Positions 49,842 through 59,315 of a stretch of DNA of 64,000 nucleotides are shown here, piece after piece. The stretch lies in NCBI GenBank assembly GCA_949291945.1, contig CASEXH010000013.1, positions 26,742 through 90,741 of the forward strand, in the 5' to 3' direction. Below the pieces are notes generated by a model. The model did no database searches and was not told the origin of the DNA. It saw only the letters and a list, made by a program, of their open reading frames with translations. The stretch comes from an uncultured Bacillota bacterium. GTDB lineage: Bacteria; Bacillota; Clostridia; Lachnospirales; Lachnospiraceae. The stretch's first letter is position 1. Each line of letters begins with the position of its first letter. A program made the translations under genes and the position numbers.

Positions 49842-50801
49842 ATGAAGTATTATTTCGCCCCAATGGAGGGCATTACAGGATATATCTACAGAAATGTCCA
49901 TCACAGGTTTTTCCCTGGGATGGACAAATATTTTTCCCCTTTTATTTCTCCGGGGACAAAGAAAACCATGACCCCGAAAGAACTCCGGGATATCCTGCCG
50001 GAGAATAACCAGGATTATACCCTGATCCCCCAGATCCTTACCAACAGGTCCGGGGATTTTCTGAGACTGTGCCGGGATCTGAAAGAATATGGATACAAAG
50101 AGGTGAATCTGAACCTGGGCTGTCCTTCGGGAACTGTGGTCGCCAAGAAAAAGGGAGCAGGATTCCTGGAATATCCTAATGAACTGGACCGGTTTTTAGA
50201 AGAAATTTTCGCCGGAACAGATCTGAAAATTTCCATCAAGACCAGGATCGGCAAAGATGACCCGGAGGAGTTTGAGAAGCTTCTGGAGATTTATAACAAA
50301 TACCCTCTGGAAGAACTGATCATTCATCCAAGAGTCCAGACAGATTACTACAAAAACTCCCCTGATCTGGAGGTCTTTGAAATGGCTCTGGAAAGATCTG
50401 AAGCTCCTGTTTGCTATAATGGAGATTTGTTTACAGCAGATCTTTACGAGCAGTTTTGTAAGAGATTCCCTCAGGTGGAACGGGTTATGCTGGGAAGAGG
50501 GCTCCTGAGAAACCCGGCCCTGGTACAGGAAATCAAAGGGGAGGAGAAGTTGGATAAAGAAAAGTTTCTGGCTTTTCATGACGCTTTATGCCGAGAATAT
50601 GAAAAAGTTATGTCCGGGGATAAAAATGTGCTGTTTAAAATGAAAGAATTGTGGTTCTATATGGGAAGTCTTTTTGGAGAGGATAAAAAGGCTATGAAGA
50701 AAATAAAAAAGGCCCAGAGACTGCCAGAGTACCAGGGGGCAGTGAGAGAGCTGTCTGTTCTTTGGCAGAAAAACGAATTCGCAGGGAAGAAATTGAAATA
50801 A
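49842..50801 (+). CDS. dus: tRNA-dihydrouridine synthase
   Basis: A 319-aa FMN-dependent enzyme reducing uridine in tRNA D-loops. It has the N-terminal YYFAPMEGITGYIYRN (FMN phosphate region), the catalytic Cys in NLNLGCPSGTVVAKKKGAGFL (starting near residue 93), and KTRIG, IIHPR and MLGRGLLRNPAL of the Dus barrel. The ATG at 49842 has AAAGGA about 11 bases upstream; the 19-codon extension of the frame is unconserved. It belongs to the shorter clostridial Dus subgroup. It is separated from murE by a hairpin. Confidence 0.92.
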   Translation: MKYYFAPMEGITGYIYRNVHHRFFPGMDKYFSPFISPGTKKTMTPKELRDILPENNQDYTLIPQILTNRSGDFLRLCRDLKEYGYKEVNLNLGCPSGTVVAKKKGAGFLEYPNELDRFLEEIFAGTDLKISIKTRIGKDDPEEFEKLLEIYNKYPLEELIIHPRVQTDYYKNSPDLEVFEMALERSEAPVCYNGDLFTADLYEQFCKRFPQVERVMLGRGLLRNPALVQEIKGEEKLDKEKFLAFHDALCREYEKVMSGDKNVLFKMKELWFYMGSLFGEDKKAMKKIKKAQRLPEYQGAVRELSVLWQKNEFAGKKLK

Positions 50802-50823
50802 AAAATACAAAAGGATTTTCCTC

Positions 50824-50855
50824 AGGGAGAAGGGTTGCCCCCTCTCCCTCTTTTA
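50824..50855 (+). terminator. Terminator after the dus gene
   Basis: AGGGAGA-a-GGG pairs with CCC-c-TCTCCCT, followed by a CTTTTAT tail. A G/C-rich but short hairpin. Confidence 0.65.
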
Positions 50856-50892
50856 TGTTATCCTAGATAGTATATGGAAAGGGGAATCAGCA

Positions 50893-52362
50893 ATGAAAAA
50901 TTTAAGGGATTTATTGGAAGATCTGGAATATCAGTGTATCCAGGGAACTTTAGATAAAGAGATCACTGCAGTGATCTACGATTCCAGAAAGGCAGAGAAA
51001 GACGGCCTGTTTGTATGCGTCAAAGGCGCTGTCTCAGACGGACACAGCTATGCAGCAGAGGTGGTACAAAAAGGCGTCTCCGTACTTGTGGTCCAGGACC
51101 TGGTCCAGGTGTCAGAGAATGTAACAGTGATCCAGGTAGAGGATACCAGATATGCCCTGGCCTGTATTTCTGCAGCCTGGTTTGGACATCCGGCCGAGAA
51201 GCTGAAGACCATCGGTATTACAGGAACCAAAGGAAAAACCACCACTACCTATCTGATCAAGTCTATTCTGGAAAACGCAGGGCATAAGACAGGACTGATC
51301 GGTACCATTGAGACCATCATTGGAGAGGAGAAGATCCCTTCGGCCAATACCACGCCGGAATCCTATCTGATCCAGGAATATTTCGCAAAGATGGTGGAGG
51401 CAGGATGCGACAGCGTAGTCATGGAGGTTTCCTCCCAGGGGCTTATGCTTCACAGAACTTCCGGCTTCACCTTTGACATTGGCATTTTTACCAATATTGA
51501 GCCGGATCATATCGGTCCCAACGAGCACAAGGATTTTGACGACTATCTCCATTGCAAGAGCATGCTGTTCAGACAGTGCAAAGTAGGAATTTTTAACGGA
51601 GATGATCCCCACCTGGAAAGAATCCTGGAGGGTCATACCTGCCAGGCGGAAACCTTCGGTTTCTCTGAAAAAGCAGACCTGCGGGCGGGAAATACCCGTC
51701 TTGTTACCGGAAAAGGAACCCTGGGCATTGCCTATGACGTAAAAGGCCTGATGGATTTCCCTGTAGAGATTGATCTGCCCGGAAAGTTCAGCGTCTACAA
51801 TTCTCTTACGGCTATTGCCGTATGCCGCCATTTCGGGGTGACTGTGGAAAATATCCAGAGGGCTTTGAAGAACGCTCATGTAAAGGGGAGGATCGAGATG
51901 GTGAAGGTTTCTGATGACTTTACGTTAATGATCGATTACGCCCATAACGCCATGAGTCTGGAAAGTCTTCTCACCACTTTGAAAGAATATAAACCCAATC
52001 GGCTGGTATGTCTTTTTGGCTGTGGAGGAAACCGTTCCAAGATCCGCAGATACGAGATGGGAGAGGTTTCCGGAAACCTAGCGGACCTGACCATTATCAC
52101 ATCCGATAATCCCAGAAACGAGGATCCTCAGGCTATTATTGATGATATTAAAGTGGGAATCGGCAGGACAAAAGGAAAATATGTGGAAATCATTGATCGG
52201 AAAGAAGCCATCGCCTATGCCATCCACCATGGACAGCCGGGAGATATTATCGTACTGGCCGGAAAAGGCCATGAGGATTATCAGGAGATCAAAGGAAAGA
52301 AATATCCCATGGATGAAAGAGTGCTGATCCGGGAGATACTGGAAGAAGACAGCAGAAAGTAA
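50893..52362 (+). CDS. murE: UDP-MurNAc-tripeptide synthetase (meso-DAP-adding)
   Basis: Adds the third residue of the peptidoglycan stem peptide. The 489-aa Mur ligase has the ATP loop GITGTKGKTTTTYL, central NTTPES and EVSSQGL, and SDNPRNEDP near residue 407. The DNPR tetrad is the determinant known for meso-diaminopimelate, as against lysine, so the wall is predicted to be DAP-type. AAAGGGGAA precedes the ATG. Its stop codon abuts the priA start, so the two are coupled. Confidence 0.95.
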   Translation: MKNLRDLLEDLEYQCIQGTLDKEITAVIYDSRKAEKDGLFVCVKGAVSDGHSYAAEVVQKGVSVLVVQDLVQVSENVTVIQVEDTRYALACISAAWFGHPAEKLKTIGITGTKGKTTTTYLIKSILENAGHKTGLIGTIETIIGEEKIPSANTTPESYLIQEYFAKMVEAGCDSVVMEVSSQGLMLHRTSGFTFDIGIFTNIEPDHIGPNEHKDFDDYLHCKSMLFRQCKVGIFNGDDPHLERILEGHTCQAETFGFSEKADLRAGNTRLVTGKGTLGIAYDVKGLMDFPVEIDLPGKFSVYNSLTAIAVCRHFGVTVENIQRALKNAHVKGRIEMVKVSDDFTLMIDYAHNAMSLESLLTTLKEYKPNRLVCLFGCGGNRSKIRRYEMGEVSGNLADLTIITSDNPRNEDPQAIIDDIKVGIGRTKGKYVEIIDRKEAIAYAIHHGQPGDIIVLAGKGHEDYQEIKGKKYPMDERVLIREILEEDSRK

Positions 52363-54588
52363 ATGAAGGATTTATACGCAGATATTATAGTAGATATTTC
52401 TCAGGAAAAATTAGATAAGACCTTTCAATATCTGGTTCCCAAAGAACTGGAATTTGAGATAGAAGAAGGGAAAAAAGTCAGGATTCCTTTTGGAAATGGT
52501 GGCAGAGAGATTACCGGCTACGTGGTGGGCCTTTCTTCTGAACCTAAAATAGAGGCAGACAGGATAAAGCCTATATTAGCTGTGGAGGAGCAGGGAATGG
52601 AGATTGAGTCCAGACTGATCTCCCTGGCTGCATGGATCGCACGAAACTATGGCTCTACCATGAACCAGGCCCTGAAAACAGTTCTTCCGGTAAAGGAAAA
52701 GGCGGCTGCCAGAGAGCGGAAATTTATCTCCCTTAAGGCAGATCCGAAAGTCTGCGGCGGCCTTCTGAATGAGTATGCACGGAGGCATTACCGGGCAAAG
52801 GAGCGACTGATGCGGGCCCTGCTTCAAAAGAAGATATTAGAATACTCCTCTGCCATAAAAGAAATGAAGATCAGCCCGGAAGTGGTAAAGGGATTTGAGA
52901 AAGAAGGTCTTGTCTGTATTGAAAGAGAAAGGTGTTACAGAACCCCTCTTCCAAAGACGATTCAGGCTGAAAAAGCGGCGGTGCTGAACGAGGAACAGCA
53001 GCTGGCGGTAAGAAAGATTCTGGAAGAATGGGATTCAAAAGCTCCCCGTCCCTGTCTGATCAAAGGCGTTACCGGCAGCGGCAAAACAGAGGTCTATATG
53101 GAGCTTATCCGCTATGTGCTGGAGCAGGGAAGACAGGTGATTCTTCTGATACCGGAGATCGCTCTGACTTATCAGAATGTATCCCGATTTTACGCCAGAT
53201 TCGGAGAAAAGGTGTCCCTGATCCATTCCAGGATGTCTCAGGGAGAGCGGTATGACCAGTTTGAACGGGCAAAAGAGGGAAAGATTTCCGTCATGATCGG
53301 GCCTCGTTCGGCCCTGTTCACACCTTTTCCAAAACTGGGGCTGATTCTTATTGACGAGGAGCATGAGGATTCCTATAAAAGTGAAAAGACTCCCTGTTAC
53401 CATGCCAGGGAGACGGCCATACAGAGGGGAAAGATGGAAGGGGCTTACGTTGTGATGGGCTCTGCTTCCCCCAGTGTGGAAAGTTATTATAAGGCCCGGA
53501 CAGGTGATTATCTTTTGGCCTGTCTGGAACAGAGATACGGGGGAAGCAGCCTTCCGGCTGTATCAATTGTAGATTTAAGGGAAGAATTAAAGACAGGAAA
53601 TCGGTCTGTGTTCAGCGGAAGGCTTACCGGGAAAATCCAGGAGAGACTTAAGAAGAAAGAACAGGTGATCCTGTTCCTGAATCGGAGAGGATACAGCGGT
53701 TTTGTAACCTGTCGCTCCTGCGGCCACGTAATGAAATGCCCTCACTGCGATGTATCTCTCACCGCCCACAGAAACGGCAGGCTGATCTGTCATTACTGCG
53801 GCTATGAGACTATGGACGTACAGAAATGCCCGGTATGCGGCTCCCCCTATATCGGAGGATTCCGGGCCGGCACCCAGCAGATTGAGAGTCTGGTACTGAA
53901 AAGTTTTCCCGGAGCAAAGGTCCTGCGGATGGATGCAGATACTACCAGAAAAAAAGATGATCATGAGAAGATCCTTTCCGCTTTCGGAAGAGGAGAGGCA
54001 GATATTCTCATAGGCACCCAGATGATCGTAAAGGGCCATGATTTCCCCAGGGTGACTCTTGTAGGGGTGCTGGCGGCAGATCTTTCTCTGTGCAGCGGAG
54101 ACTACCGGGCGGGAGAAAAGACCTTCCAGCTTCTCCTCCAGGCTGTGGGAAGAGCCGGAAGAGGAGAGCGGCCGGGAGAAGCGGTGATCCAGACCTACCA
54201 TCCGGATCACTATTGTATCCAGGCGGCTGCAGCCCAGGATTACGATTGGTTTTATCAGGAAGAGATGGACTATCGTTCCCTGATGGATTATCCTCCCAGG
54301 GCGGCCATGGCGGCTGTACGGGGAGCAGGAAAGGAGGAAGAACTCCTTGTCCGGGCTATGGATTACTGCAGGAAATATATTGAGAGGATTTATCCGGGAA
54401 AAGATCTGACCCTTATCGGACCTGCTCCGGAAAGTGTGGCAAAAGTCCAGGACATGTACCGTCGTGTCCTTTATATGCGCCATCAGGACCGGGAGATTCT
54501 GGTAAGGATAAAAAACGCTTTGGAAAAATATATCGAAGTTAACCGGGGCTTTCGGAATATCTATATACAATATGATTTTACAGTATAG
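52363..54588 (+). CDS. priA: Primosomal protein N', replication restart helicase
   Basis: A 741-aa 3'-5' helicase that reloads replisomes at stalled forks. The N-terminal DNA-binding domain is followed by Walker A GVTGSGKTEVYM and Walker B IDEEHEDSYK. The paired zinc-binding Cys cluster spans residues of the form CRSCG, CPHC, CHYCG and CPVCG, and the C-terminal part has TQMIVKGHDFP and QAVGRAGRG. The ATG follows the murE TAA directly with a GAAGAAGA-type weak site inside murE. It begins the conserved Firmicute run priA-def-fmt-rsmB-rlmN. Confidence 0.96.
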   Translation: MKDLYADIIVDISQEKLDKTFQYLVPKELEFEIEEGKKVRIPFGNGGREITGYVVGLSSEPKIEADRIKPILAVEEQGMEIESRLISLAAWIARNYGSTMNQALKTVLPVKEKAAARERKFISLKADPKVCGGLLNEYARRHYRAKERLMRALLQKKILEYSSAIKEMKISPEVVKGFEKEGLVCIERERCYRTPLPKTIQAEKAAVLNEEQQLAVRKILEEWDSKAPRPCLIKGVTGSGKTEVYMELIRYVLEQGRQVILLIPEIALTYQNVSRFYARFGEKVSLIHSRMSQGERYDQFERAKEGKISVMIGPRSALFTPFPKLGLILIDEEHEDSYKSEKTPCYHARETAIQRGKMEGAYVVMGSASPSVESYYKARTGDYLLACLEQRYGGSSLPAVSIVDLREELKTGNRSVFSGRLTGKIQERLKKKEQVILFLNRRGYSGFVTCRSCGHVMKCPHCDVSLTAHRNGRLICHYCGYETMDVQKCPVCGSPYIGGFRAGTQQIESLVLKSFPGAKVLRMDADTTRKKDDHEKILSAFGRGEADILIGTQMIVKGHDFPRVTLVGVLAADLSLCSGDYRAGEKTFQLLLQAVGRAGRGERPGEAVIQTYHPDHYCIQAAAAQDYDWFYQEEMDYRSLMDYPPRAAMAAVRGAGKEEELLVRAMDYCRKYIERIYPGKDLTLIGPAPESVAKVQDMYRRVLYMRHQDREILVRIKNALEKYIEVNRGFRNIYIQYDFTV

Positions 54589-54611
54589 AAAAAGAAAAGG
54601 AGGCCAAAGAA

Positions 54612-55094
54612 ATGGCACTTAGAAACATAAGAATACAGGGAGATCCTATTTTAACAAAGGAATGCAGAAAGATCGAAAAGATGACGCCGAAGATCAAGGA
54701 ACTGATCCAGGACATGTTTGATACCATGTATGACGCATACGGGGTAGGTCTGGCAGCTCCCCAGGTAGGAATTTTGAAACAGGTGGTAGTCATCGATACT
54801 ACAGGAGAAGATCCCCATGTACTGATCAATCCGGAGATTATCGAGACTTCCGGTTCTCAGACAGGAGACGAAGGATGTCTAAGCCTTCCGGGTATGAGCG
54901 GTACGGTTACACGTCCTAACTATGTAAAGGTAAAAGCTTACAATGAAAATATGGAAGAGATCATCCTGGAGGGAACGGATCTGCTGGCAAGGGCCATCTG
55001 CCATGAGACAGACCATCTCCACGGAAAGATGTATACAGAGCTGGTAGAGGGAGAACTGCGCCGAACCAACTATGAGGAGGACGATGAAGGATGA
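54612..55094 (+). CDS. def: Peptide deformylase
   Basis: A 160-aa metalloenzyme removing the formyl group from nascent proteins. All three motifs are present: VGLAAPQVG (motif 1), EGCLSLPG (motif 2, Cys ligand) and ICHETDHLHG (motif 3, two His ligands and catalytic Glu). AAGGAGG lies before the ATG. It overlaps fmt by four bases, coupling the enzymes that add and remove formyl groups. Confidence 0.97.
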   Translation: MALRNIRIQGDPILTKECRKIEKMTPKIKELIQDMFDTMYDAYGVGLAAPQVGILKQVVVIDTTGEDPHVLINPEIIETSGSQTGDEGCLSLPGMSGTVTRPNYVKVKAYNENMEEIILEGTDLLARAICHETDHLHGKMYTELVEGELRRTNYEEDDEG

Positions 55095-56026
55095 GAGTAA
55101 TCTTTATGGGAACCCCGGATTTTGCCGTGGGAACTCTGGAAGCTTTGATAGAGGCGGGACATGAGATCATCGGCGTGGTGACCCAGCCGGACAAGCCAAA
55201 GGGAAGAGGAAAAACTCTTATGCCTACTCCGGTGAAAGAGGTGGCTTTAAGGCACCAGATCCCTGTGCACCAGCCGAAAAAAGTCCGGGAAGAGAAGTTC
55301 GCAGAGACCTTAAGAAAACTGGCTCCCGATGTGATCGTGGTGGCGGCTTTCGGACAGATCATCACCAAAGAAATCCTGGAAATCCCCAGATTCGGGTGCA
55401 TTAACGTCCATGCTTCTCTTCTTCCTGCCTACAGGGGAGCGGCCCCTATCCAGTGGGCGGTGATCAATGGAGAGAAGGAGTCCGGGGTGACCATCATGCA
55501 GATGGACGAGGGCCTGGATACAGGAGATATGATCGATAAAGTAGTGGTTCCCCTGGCGGAAGATGAGACAGGGGGAAGCCTTTTCGACAAGCTGAGCCAG
55601 GCTGGTGCACAGCTGTGCGTCAAGGTCTTAAAAGACCTGGAAGAAGGGAAGGCAATCCGAGAAAAACAGCCGGAAGAAAGCACCACTGCCTATGCTTCTA
55701 TGATCAGCAAAAAAATGGGAGAGATCAACTGGGAAGATTCTGCAAAATCCATTGAGCAGCTGATCCGGGGACTGAATCCCTGGCCCAGCGCTTATACAAA
55801 ACTCCAGGGAAAGACTCTGAAGCTGTGGAGGGCCCGGGTAGAGGAAAACCAGGATAAAGAAGGAGAGCCCGGCCAGATCATCCGGATAGAGAAAGAGGCC
55901 TTTTATGTAAAGACCGGAGATGGAATCCTGAAGATAGAAGAGCTTCAGCTGGAAGGGAAAAAACGCATGGATACAGGAGCCTTTTTAAGAGGATTTCCTC
56001 TGTCTGCCGGAGAGATCCTGGGCTGA
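55091..56026 (+). CDS. fmt: Methionyl-tRNA formyltransferase
   Basis: A 311-aa enzyme formylating initiator Met-tRNA with 10-formyl-THF. The N-terminal Rossmann-like domain starts MRVIFMGTPDFAVGTLEAL; the catalytic region is INVHASLLPAYRGAAPIQWA, and a later Asp lies in MDEGLDTGDM. The C-terminal OB domain is present. Length is normal. It follows def with a GATGA overlap. The structured repeat copy B lies directly after its stop. Confidence 0.97.
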   Translation: MRVIFMGTPDFAVGTLEALIEAGHEIIGVVTQPDKPKGRGKTLMPTPVKEVALRHQIPVHQPKKVREEKFAETLRKLAPDVIVVAAFGQIITKEILEIPRFGCINVHASLLPAYRGAAPIQWAVINGEKESGVTIMQMDEGLDTGDMIDKVVVPLAEDETGGSLFDKLSQAGAQLCVKVLKDLEEGKAIREKQPEESTTAYASMISKKMGEINWEDSAKSIEQLIRGLNPWPSAYTKLQGKTLKLWRARVEENQDKEGEPGQIIRIEKEAFYVKTGDGILKIEELQLEGKKRMDTGAFLRGFPLSAGEILG

Positions 56027-56045
56027 TAGCTTTCACAAAGAACAA

Positions 56046-56160
56046 GGGGCTGCCGCATTAGTCAAAATCGAGAATATTTATACATTTTATTGCTCAGTCT
56101 GCGCCGCTTTGAGCCTATAGTCTCAAAGCTATGCTCGACAAATTCGCATAAAATGTATAG
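56046..56160. repeat. Structured intergenic repeat, copy B
   Basis: The same element as 6946-7099 in reverse orientation. Core 56081-56157 has ACATTTTAT/ATAAAATGT outer arms and the GCTTTGAG/CTCAAAGC central stem; the GCTGCCGCAT arm and AATATTTATA flank on the left also match copy A. The right outer arm is missing: similarity stops at ATAAAATGTA, just before the rsmB ribosome binding region, so this copy is truncated or has been invaded by the rsmB leader. Confidence 0.8.
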
Positions 56161-56171
56161 GTTGGATAAAT

Positions 56172-57536
56172 ATGGCGAATAAAGTAAATTTAAGAGAATT
56201 GATACTGAATATCCTTCTGGAAATCGACAAAGAAGGCCAGTACAGTCATCTGGTACTTCGGAGTACCCTGGAGAAATATCAGTATCTGGAAAAACAAGAG
56301 CGGGCTTTTATTACCAGGGTCTGCGAAGGAACTTTGGAATACCGGATCCGTCTGGATTATGTTCTGGATCAGTTTTCTACGGTTCCGGCAGAAAAAATGA
56401 AGCCGGTGATCCGGGAACTTCTCCGGTCCAGCGTATATCAGCTTCTGTATATGGATCATGTGCCGGATAGCGCTGTATGCAATGAAGCAGTAAAGCTGGC
56501 CAGAAAGAGAGGATTTTATAATCTTACCGGTTTTGTAAACGGCGTTCTTAGGAAAATTGCCAGAGAATATGGAAGTATTCATTTCCCGGAAAAAAACAGC
56601 CCGGTAGAATATCTGTCGGTGATCTATTCTATGCCGGCATGGCTGGTAGAGCAGTTTCTAAAAGAATATGATTTTGCTACCACAGAAAAGATTCTGGAAG
56701 CTTTCCTGGTAACCCAGCCGGCGACTATCCGGATACGAGAGTATCAGACAGAGGAAGAAGCAGTGCTGGAAAGTCTGAAAGAGGAGCAGGTTATCGTAGA
56801 GAAAGCTCCTTATGTAGACCGGGCCTATTATGTGAAAAATTATGACTATCTTCCTGCGCTGACTGCTTTCCGAAGGGGAAGTATTCAGGTACAGGATGTC
56901 AGCTCTATGCTGGCAGGAGAAATTGCCGCTGTGAAGGAAGGGGATTATGTCATCGATCTGTGCGCCGCCCCAGGCGGAAAGGCTTTGTATCTGGCTGACA
57001 AGCTTCACGGAACTGGACGGGTGGATGCCAGGGACCTGTCTCAGACCAAGACCGATCTGATCCGTGACAATGCTCTGCGCCAGAACTTCCTGAATGTGGT
57101 GGTGACAGAAAAAGATGCCACCCAGCTTGACCGGGAATCTTTGGAAAAGGCAGATATTGTTCTGGCAGATGTGCCCTGTTCAGGCCTGGGTGTTATGGGG
57201 AAAAAGAAAGATATTAAATATAAACTGAACCAGGGAAAAATTCGGGATCTGGTAGGCCTGCAGAGAAAGATCCTGGAACAGGCTTCTACTTATGTAAAGC
57301 CGGGGGGAACTTTGATCTACAGCACCTGTACTATCGGAAAAGAAGAAAATATTGAGAATGTACAGTGGTTTACAGAGCATTATCCCTATGAGCTGGAGAG
57401 CCTGGATCCTTATCTCTGTGAGGAACTTCGGGGAGAAACAACGGCTCAGGGATATCTCCAGCTTCTGCCGGGGATCCATAAGTGCGACGGATTTTTTATG
57501 GCCAGATTAAAGAGGAAAAATGAATGGAACAGTTAG
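56172..57536 (+). CDS. rsmB: 16S rRNA (cytosine-967-C5)-methyltransferase
   Basis: A 454-aa Nop2/Sun-family enzyme with an N-terminal NusB-like RNA-binding domain (about 1-140) and a C-terminal SAM-dependent domain: VIDLCAAPGGKALYLAD (SAM site), ADVPCSGLGVMGKK and STCTIGKEENI with the two catalytic cysteines. The ribosome binding site is weak (GGTTGGA), and the leader is the end of repeat copy B. It overlaps rlmN by 13 bases. Confidence 0.95.
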   Translation: MANKVNLRELILNILLEIDKEGQYSHLVLRSTLEKYQYLEKQERAFITRVCEGTLEYRIRLDYVLDQFSTVPAEKMKPVIRELLRSSVYQLLYMDHVPDSAVCNEAVKLARKRGFYNLTGFVNGVLRKIAREYGSIHFPEKNSPVEYLSVIYSMPAWLVEQFLKEYDFATTEKILEAFLVTQPATIRIREYQTEEEAVLESLKEEQVIVEKAPYVDRAYYVKNYDYLPALTAFRRGSIQVQDVSSMLAGEIAAVKEGDYVIDLCAAPGGKALYLADKLHGTGRVDARDLSQTKTDLIRDNALRQNFLNVVVTEKDATQLDRESLEKADIVLADVPCSGLGVMGKKKDIKYKLNQGKIRDLVGLQRKILEQASTYVKPGGTLIYSTCTIGKEENIENVQWFTEHYPYELESLDPYLCEELRGETTAQGYLQLLPGIHKCDGFFMARLKRKNEWNS

Positions 57537-58570
57537 ATATAAAATCGCAGGATCTTCCGGAACTGAAGAAAACTGTGGAAGGCCTTTCAGAGAAGCCTTT
57601 CCGGGCAAAACAGATCTATGAATGGCTGCATAAAAAGCAGGCGGAAAGTTTTGAGGAAATGACAAATCTTTCTGTAAGTCTCCGGGAAAAGCTGGAAAGA
57701 AATTGTCAGATTTTGTCTTTGAAAGTGCTGGAAGTCCAGACTTCTAAATTGGACGGTACCCAGAAATATCTTTTTGCCCTTCCAGACGGAAATGTGGTGG
57801 AAAGTGTCCTGATGAAATATCATCACGGAAACAGTGTGTGCATTTCTTCTCAGGTGGGATGCAAAATGGGATGCAGGTTCTGTGCTTCTGCGATCGGAGG
57901 GTGGACCAGGAATCTGCTGCCTTCAGAAATGCTGGATCAGGTGTATAAGATCCAGAAATTATCCAAAGAAAGAGTATCAAACGTGGTGGTCATGGGTACG
58001 GGAGAACCCCTGGATAACTATGACAACCTCCTGCGTTTTATCCGTATGCTCAGTGATGAGAAGGGCCTCCACATCAGCCAGAGAAATATTACAGTTTCCA
58101 CCTGCGGCATTGTCCCCAGAATGTACGATCTGGCCGGGGAGGATCTTCAGATCACCCTGGCAATATCTCTTCATGCTTCAAATCAGAAAAAGCGGGAACG
58201 GCTTATGCCAATAGCCAGGAAATATTCCATGGACGAACTGATGAAAGCCTGCAGAAATTACTTTGAGAAAACCGGAAGGAGACTGACTTTTGAATACAGT
58301 CTGGTGGGAGGAGAAAATGATTCCCAGGAGGATGCTGAGGAGCTGGCCCACCTGATAAAGGGGCTGAACTGTCATATAAACCTGATTCCGGTAAACCCTA
58401 TAAAAGAGCGGAGTTACGTCCAGTCAGACAAAAAAGTTATAGCGAATTTTCAAAATAAACTTGAAAAATACCAAATAAATGTTACTATTAGAAGAGAAAT
58501 GGGCCGTGATATAGACGGGGCCTGTGGACAATTAAGAAAAAGTTACATTGATAAGAAAGAGGACTCGTAG
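57524..58570 (+). CDS. rlmN: 23S rRNA/tRNA (adenine-C2)-methyltransferase, radical SAM
   Basis: A 348-aa radical SAM enzyme that methylates A2503 of 23S rRNA and A37 of some tRNAs. The 4Fe-4S motif is C-KMG-C-RF-C in SQVGCKMGCRFCASA; the second catalytic Cys is in DGACGQLRKS near the C-terminus, and MGTGEPLDNYDN is typical. GAGGAAAA lies before the ATG. It sits between rsmB and prpC as in other Firmicutes. Confidence 0.97.
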   Translation: MEQLDIKSQDLPELKKTVEGLSEKPFRAKQIYEWLHKKQAESFEEMTNLSVSLREKLERNCQILSLKVLEVQTSKLDGTQKYLFALPDGNVVESVLMKYHHGNSVCISSQVGCKMGCRFCASAIGGWTRNLLPSEMLDQVYKIQKLSKERVSNVVVMGTGEPLDNYDNLLRFIRMLSDEKGLHISQRNITVSTCGIVPRMYDLAGEDLQITLAISLHASNQKKRERLMPIARKYSMDELMKACRNYFEKTGRRLTFEYSLVGGENDSQEDAEELAHLIKGLNCHINLIPVNPIKERSYVQSDKKVIANFQNKLEKYQINVTIRREMGRDIDGACGQLRKSYIDKKEDS

Positions 58571-58571
58571 G

Positions 58572-59315
58572 ATGAAATCATATTCTGTAACAGATGTGGG
58601 ACAGAAGCGCCAGGTGAATCAGGACTACATATTTTCTTCTGAGGAGCCGGTGGGAAATCTTCCGAATCTTTTTGTGGTTGCAGACGGTATGGGCGGTCAT
58701 AAGGCAGGAGATTTTGCGTCCAGTTATGCAGTTCAGGTCCTGCTTCATTCAATTCTGGAAGATAAAAATCAAAATCCCATTATTATTATCCGGCATGCCA
58801 TAGAAGAGGCCAACCGGAAAGTTCTGGAAGAGGCAAATCTCCATGAAGAAATGTCGGGTATGGGGACCACAATGGTTCTTGTTACAATCGTTGATGATTA
58901 TGCCTATGTAGCGAATGTGGGAGACAGCAGACTATATCTGATCGAGGACAGGATCGTCCAGATCACAAAGGACCATTCCCTTGTAGAAGAGATGGTCCGC
59001 AGGGGATTGATTACAAGAGAGGATGCGAAACACCATCCGGATAAAAATATTATTACCAGAGTCATCGGCATTGGACCGGAGGTCGAGGTGGATTTTTTCG
59101 ACATCCGTCTGAAAGAGAACAGCAGACTTCTTCTTTGTTCCGATGGTCTATCTAATATGGTTTCAGATGAAGAAATCTGGAAAATAGCCGAGACCAGCAG
59201 TGATTTGAAAGAAATGGGTATGAGGCTCGTTTCTCTGGCCAATGAAAATGGCGGAAAAGATAATATAGCAGTGGTACTGGTACAGCCAGACACAAAAGAG
59301 GTGGAAGTATGTTAA
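58572..59315 (+). CDS. prpC: PP2C-type serine/threonine phosphatase
   Basis: A 247-aa metal-dependent phosphatase (Stp1/PrpC), partner of the PASTA kinase. Motifs include ADGMGGHKAGD, NVGDSRLYL, CSDGLSNMV and GGKDNIAVVLV, which carry the Mn/Mg-binding aspartates. The ATG at 58572 begins one base after the rlmN stop, with GAGGACT upstream; an ATG eight codons earlier inside rlmN is rejected because MKSYSVTDVG matches the family start. It overlaps the kinase gene by seven bases. Confidence 0.96.
   Translation: MKSYSVTDVGQKRQVNQDYIFSSEEPVGNLPNLFVVADGMGGHKAGDFASSYAVQVLLHSILEDKNQNPIIIIRHAIEEANRKVLEEANLHEEMSGMGTTMVLVTIVDDYAYVANVGDSRLYLIEDRIVQITKDHSLVEEMVRRGLITREDAKHHPDKNIITRVIGIGPEVEVDFFDIRLKENSRLLLCSDGLSNMVSDEEIWKIAETSSDLKEMGMRLVSLANENGGKDNIAVVLVQPDTKEVEVC

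Noticed and set aside
53587..54618. A 343-codon open frame on the minus strand opposite priA and the def start
   Set aside because: It is fully antisense to priA with its zinc and helicase motifs; no site or domain supports it.
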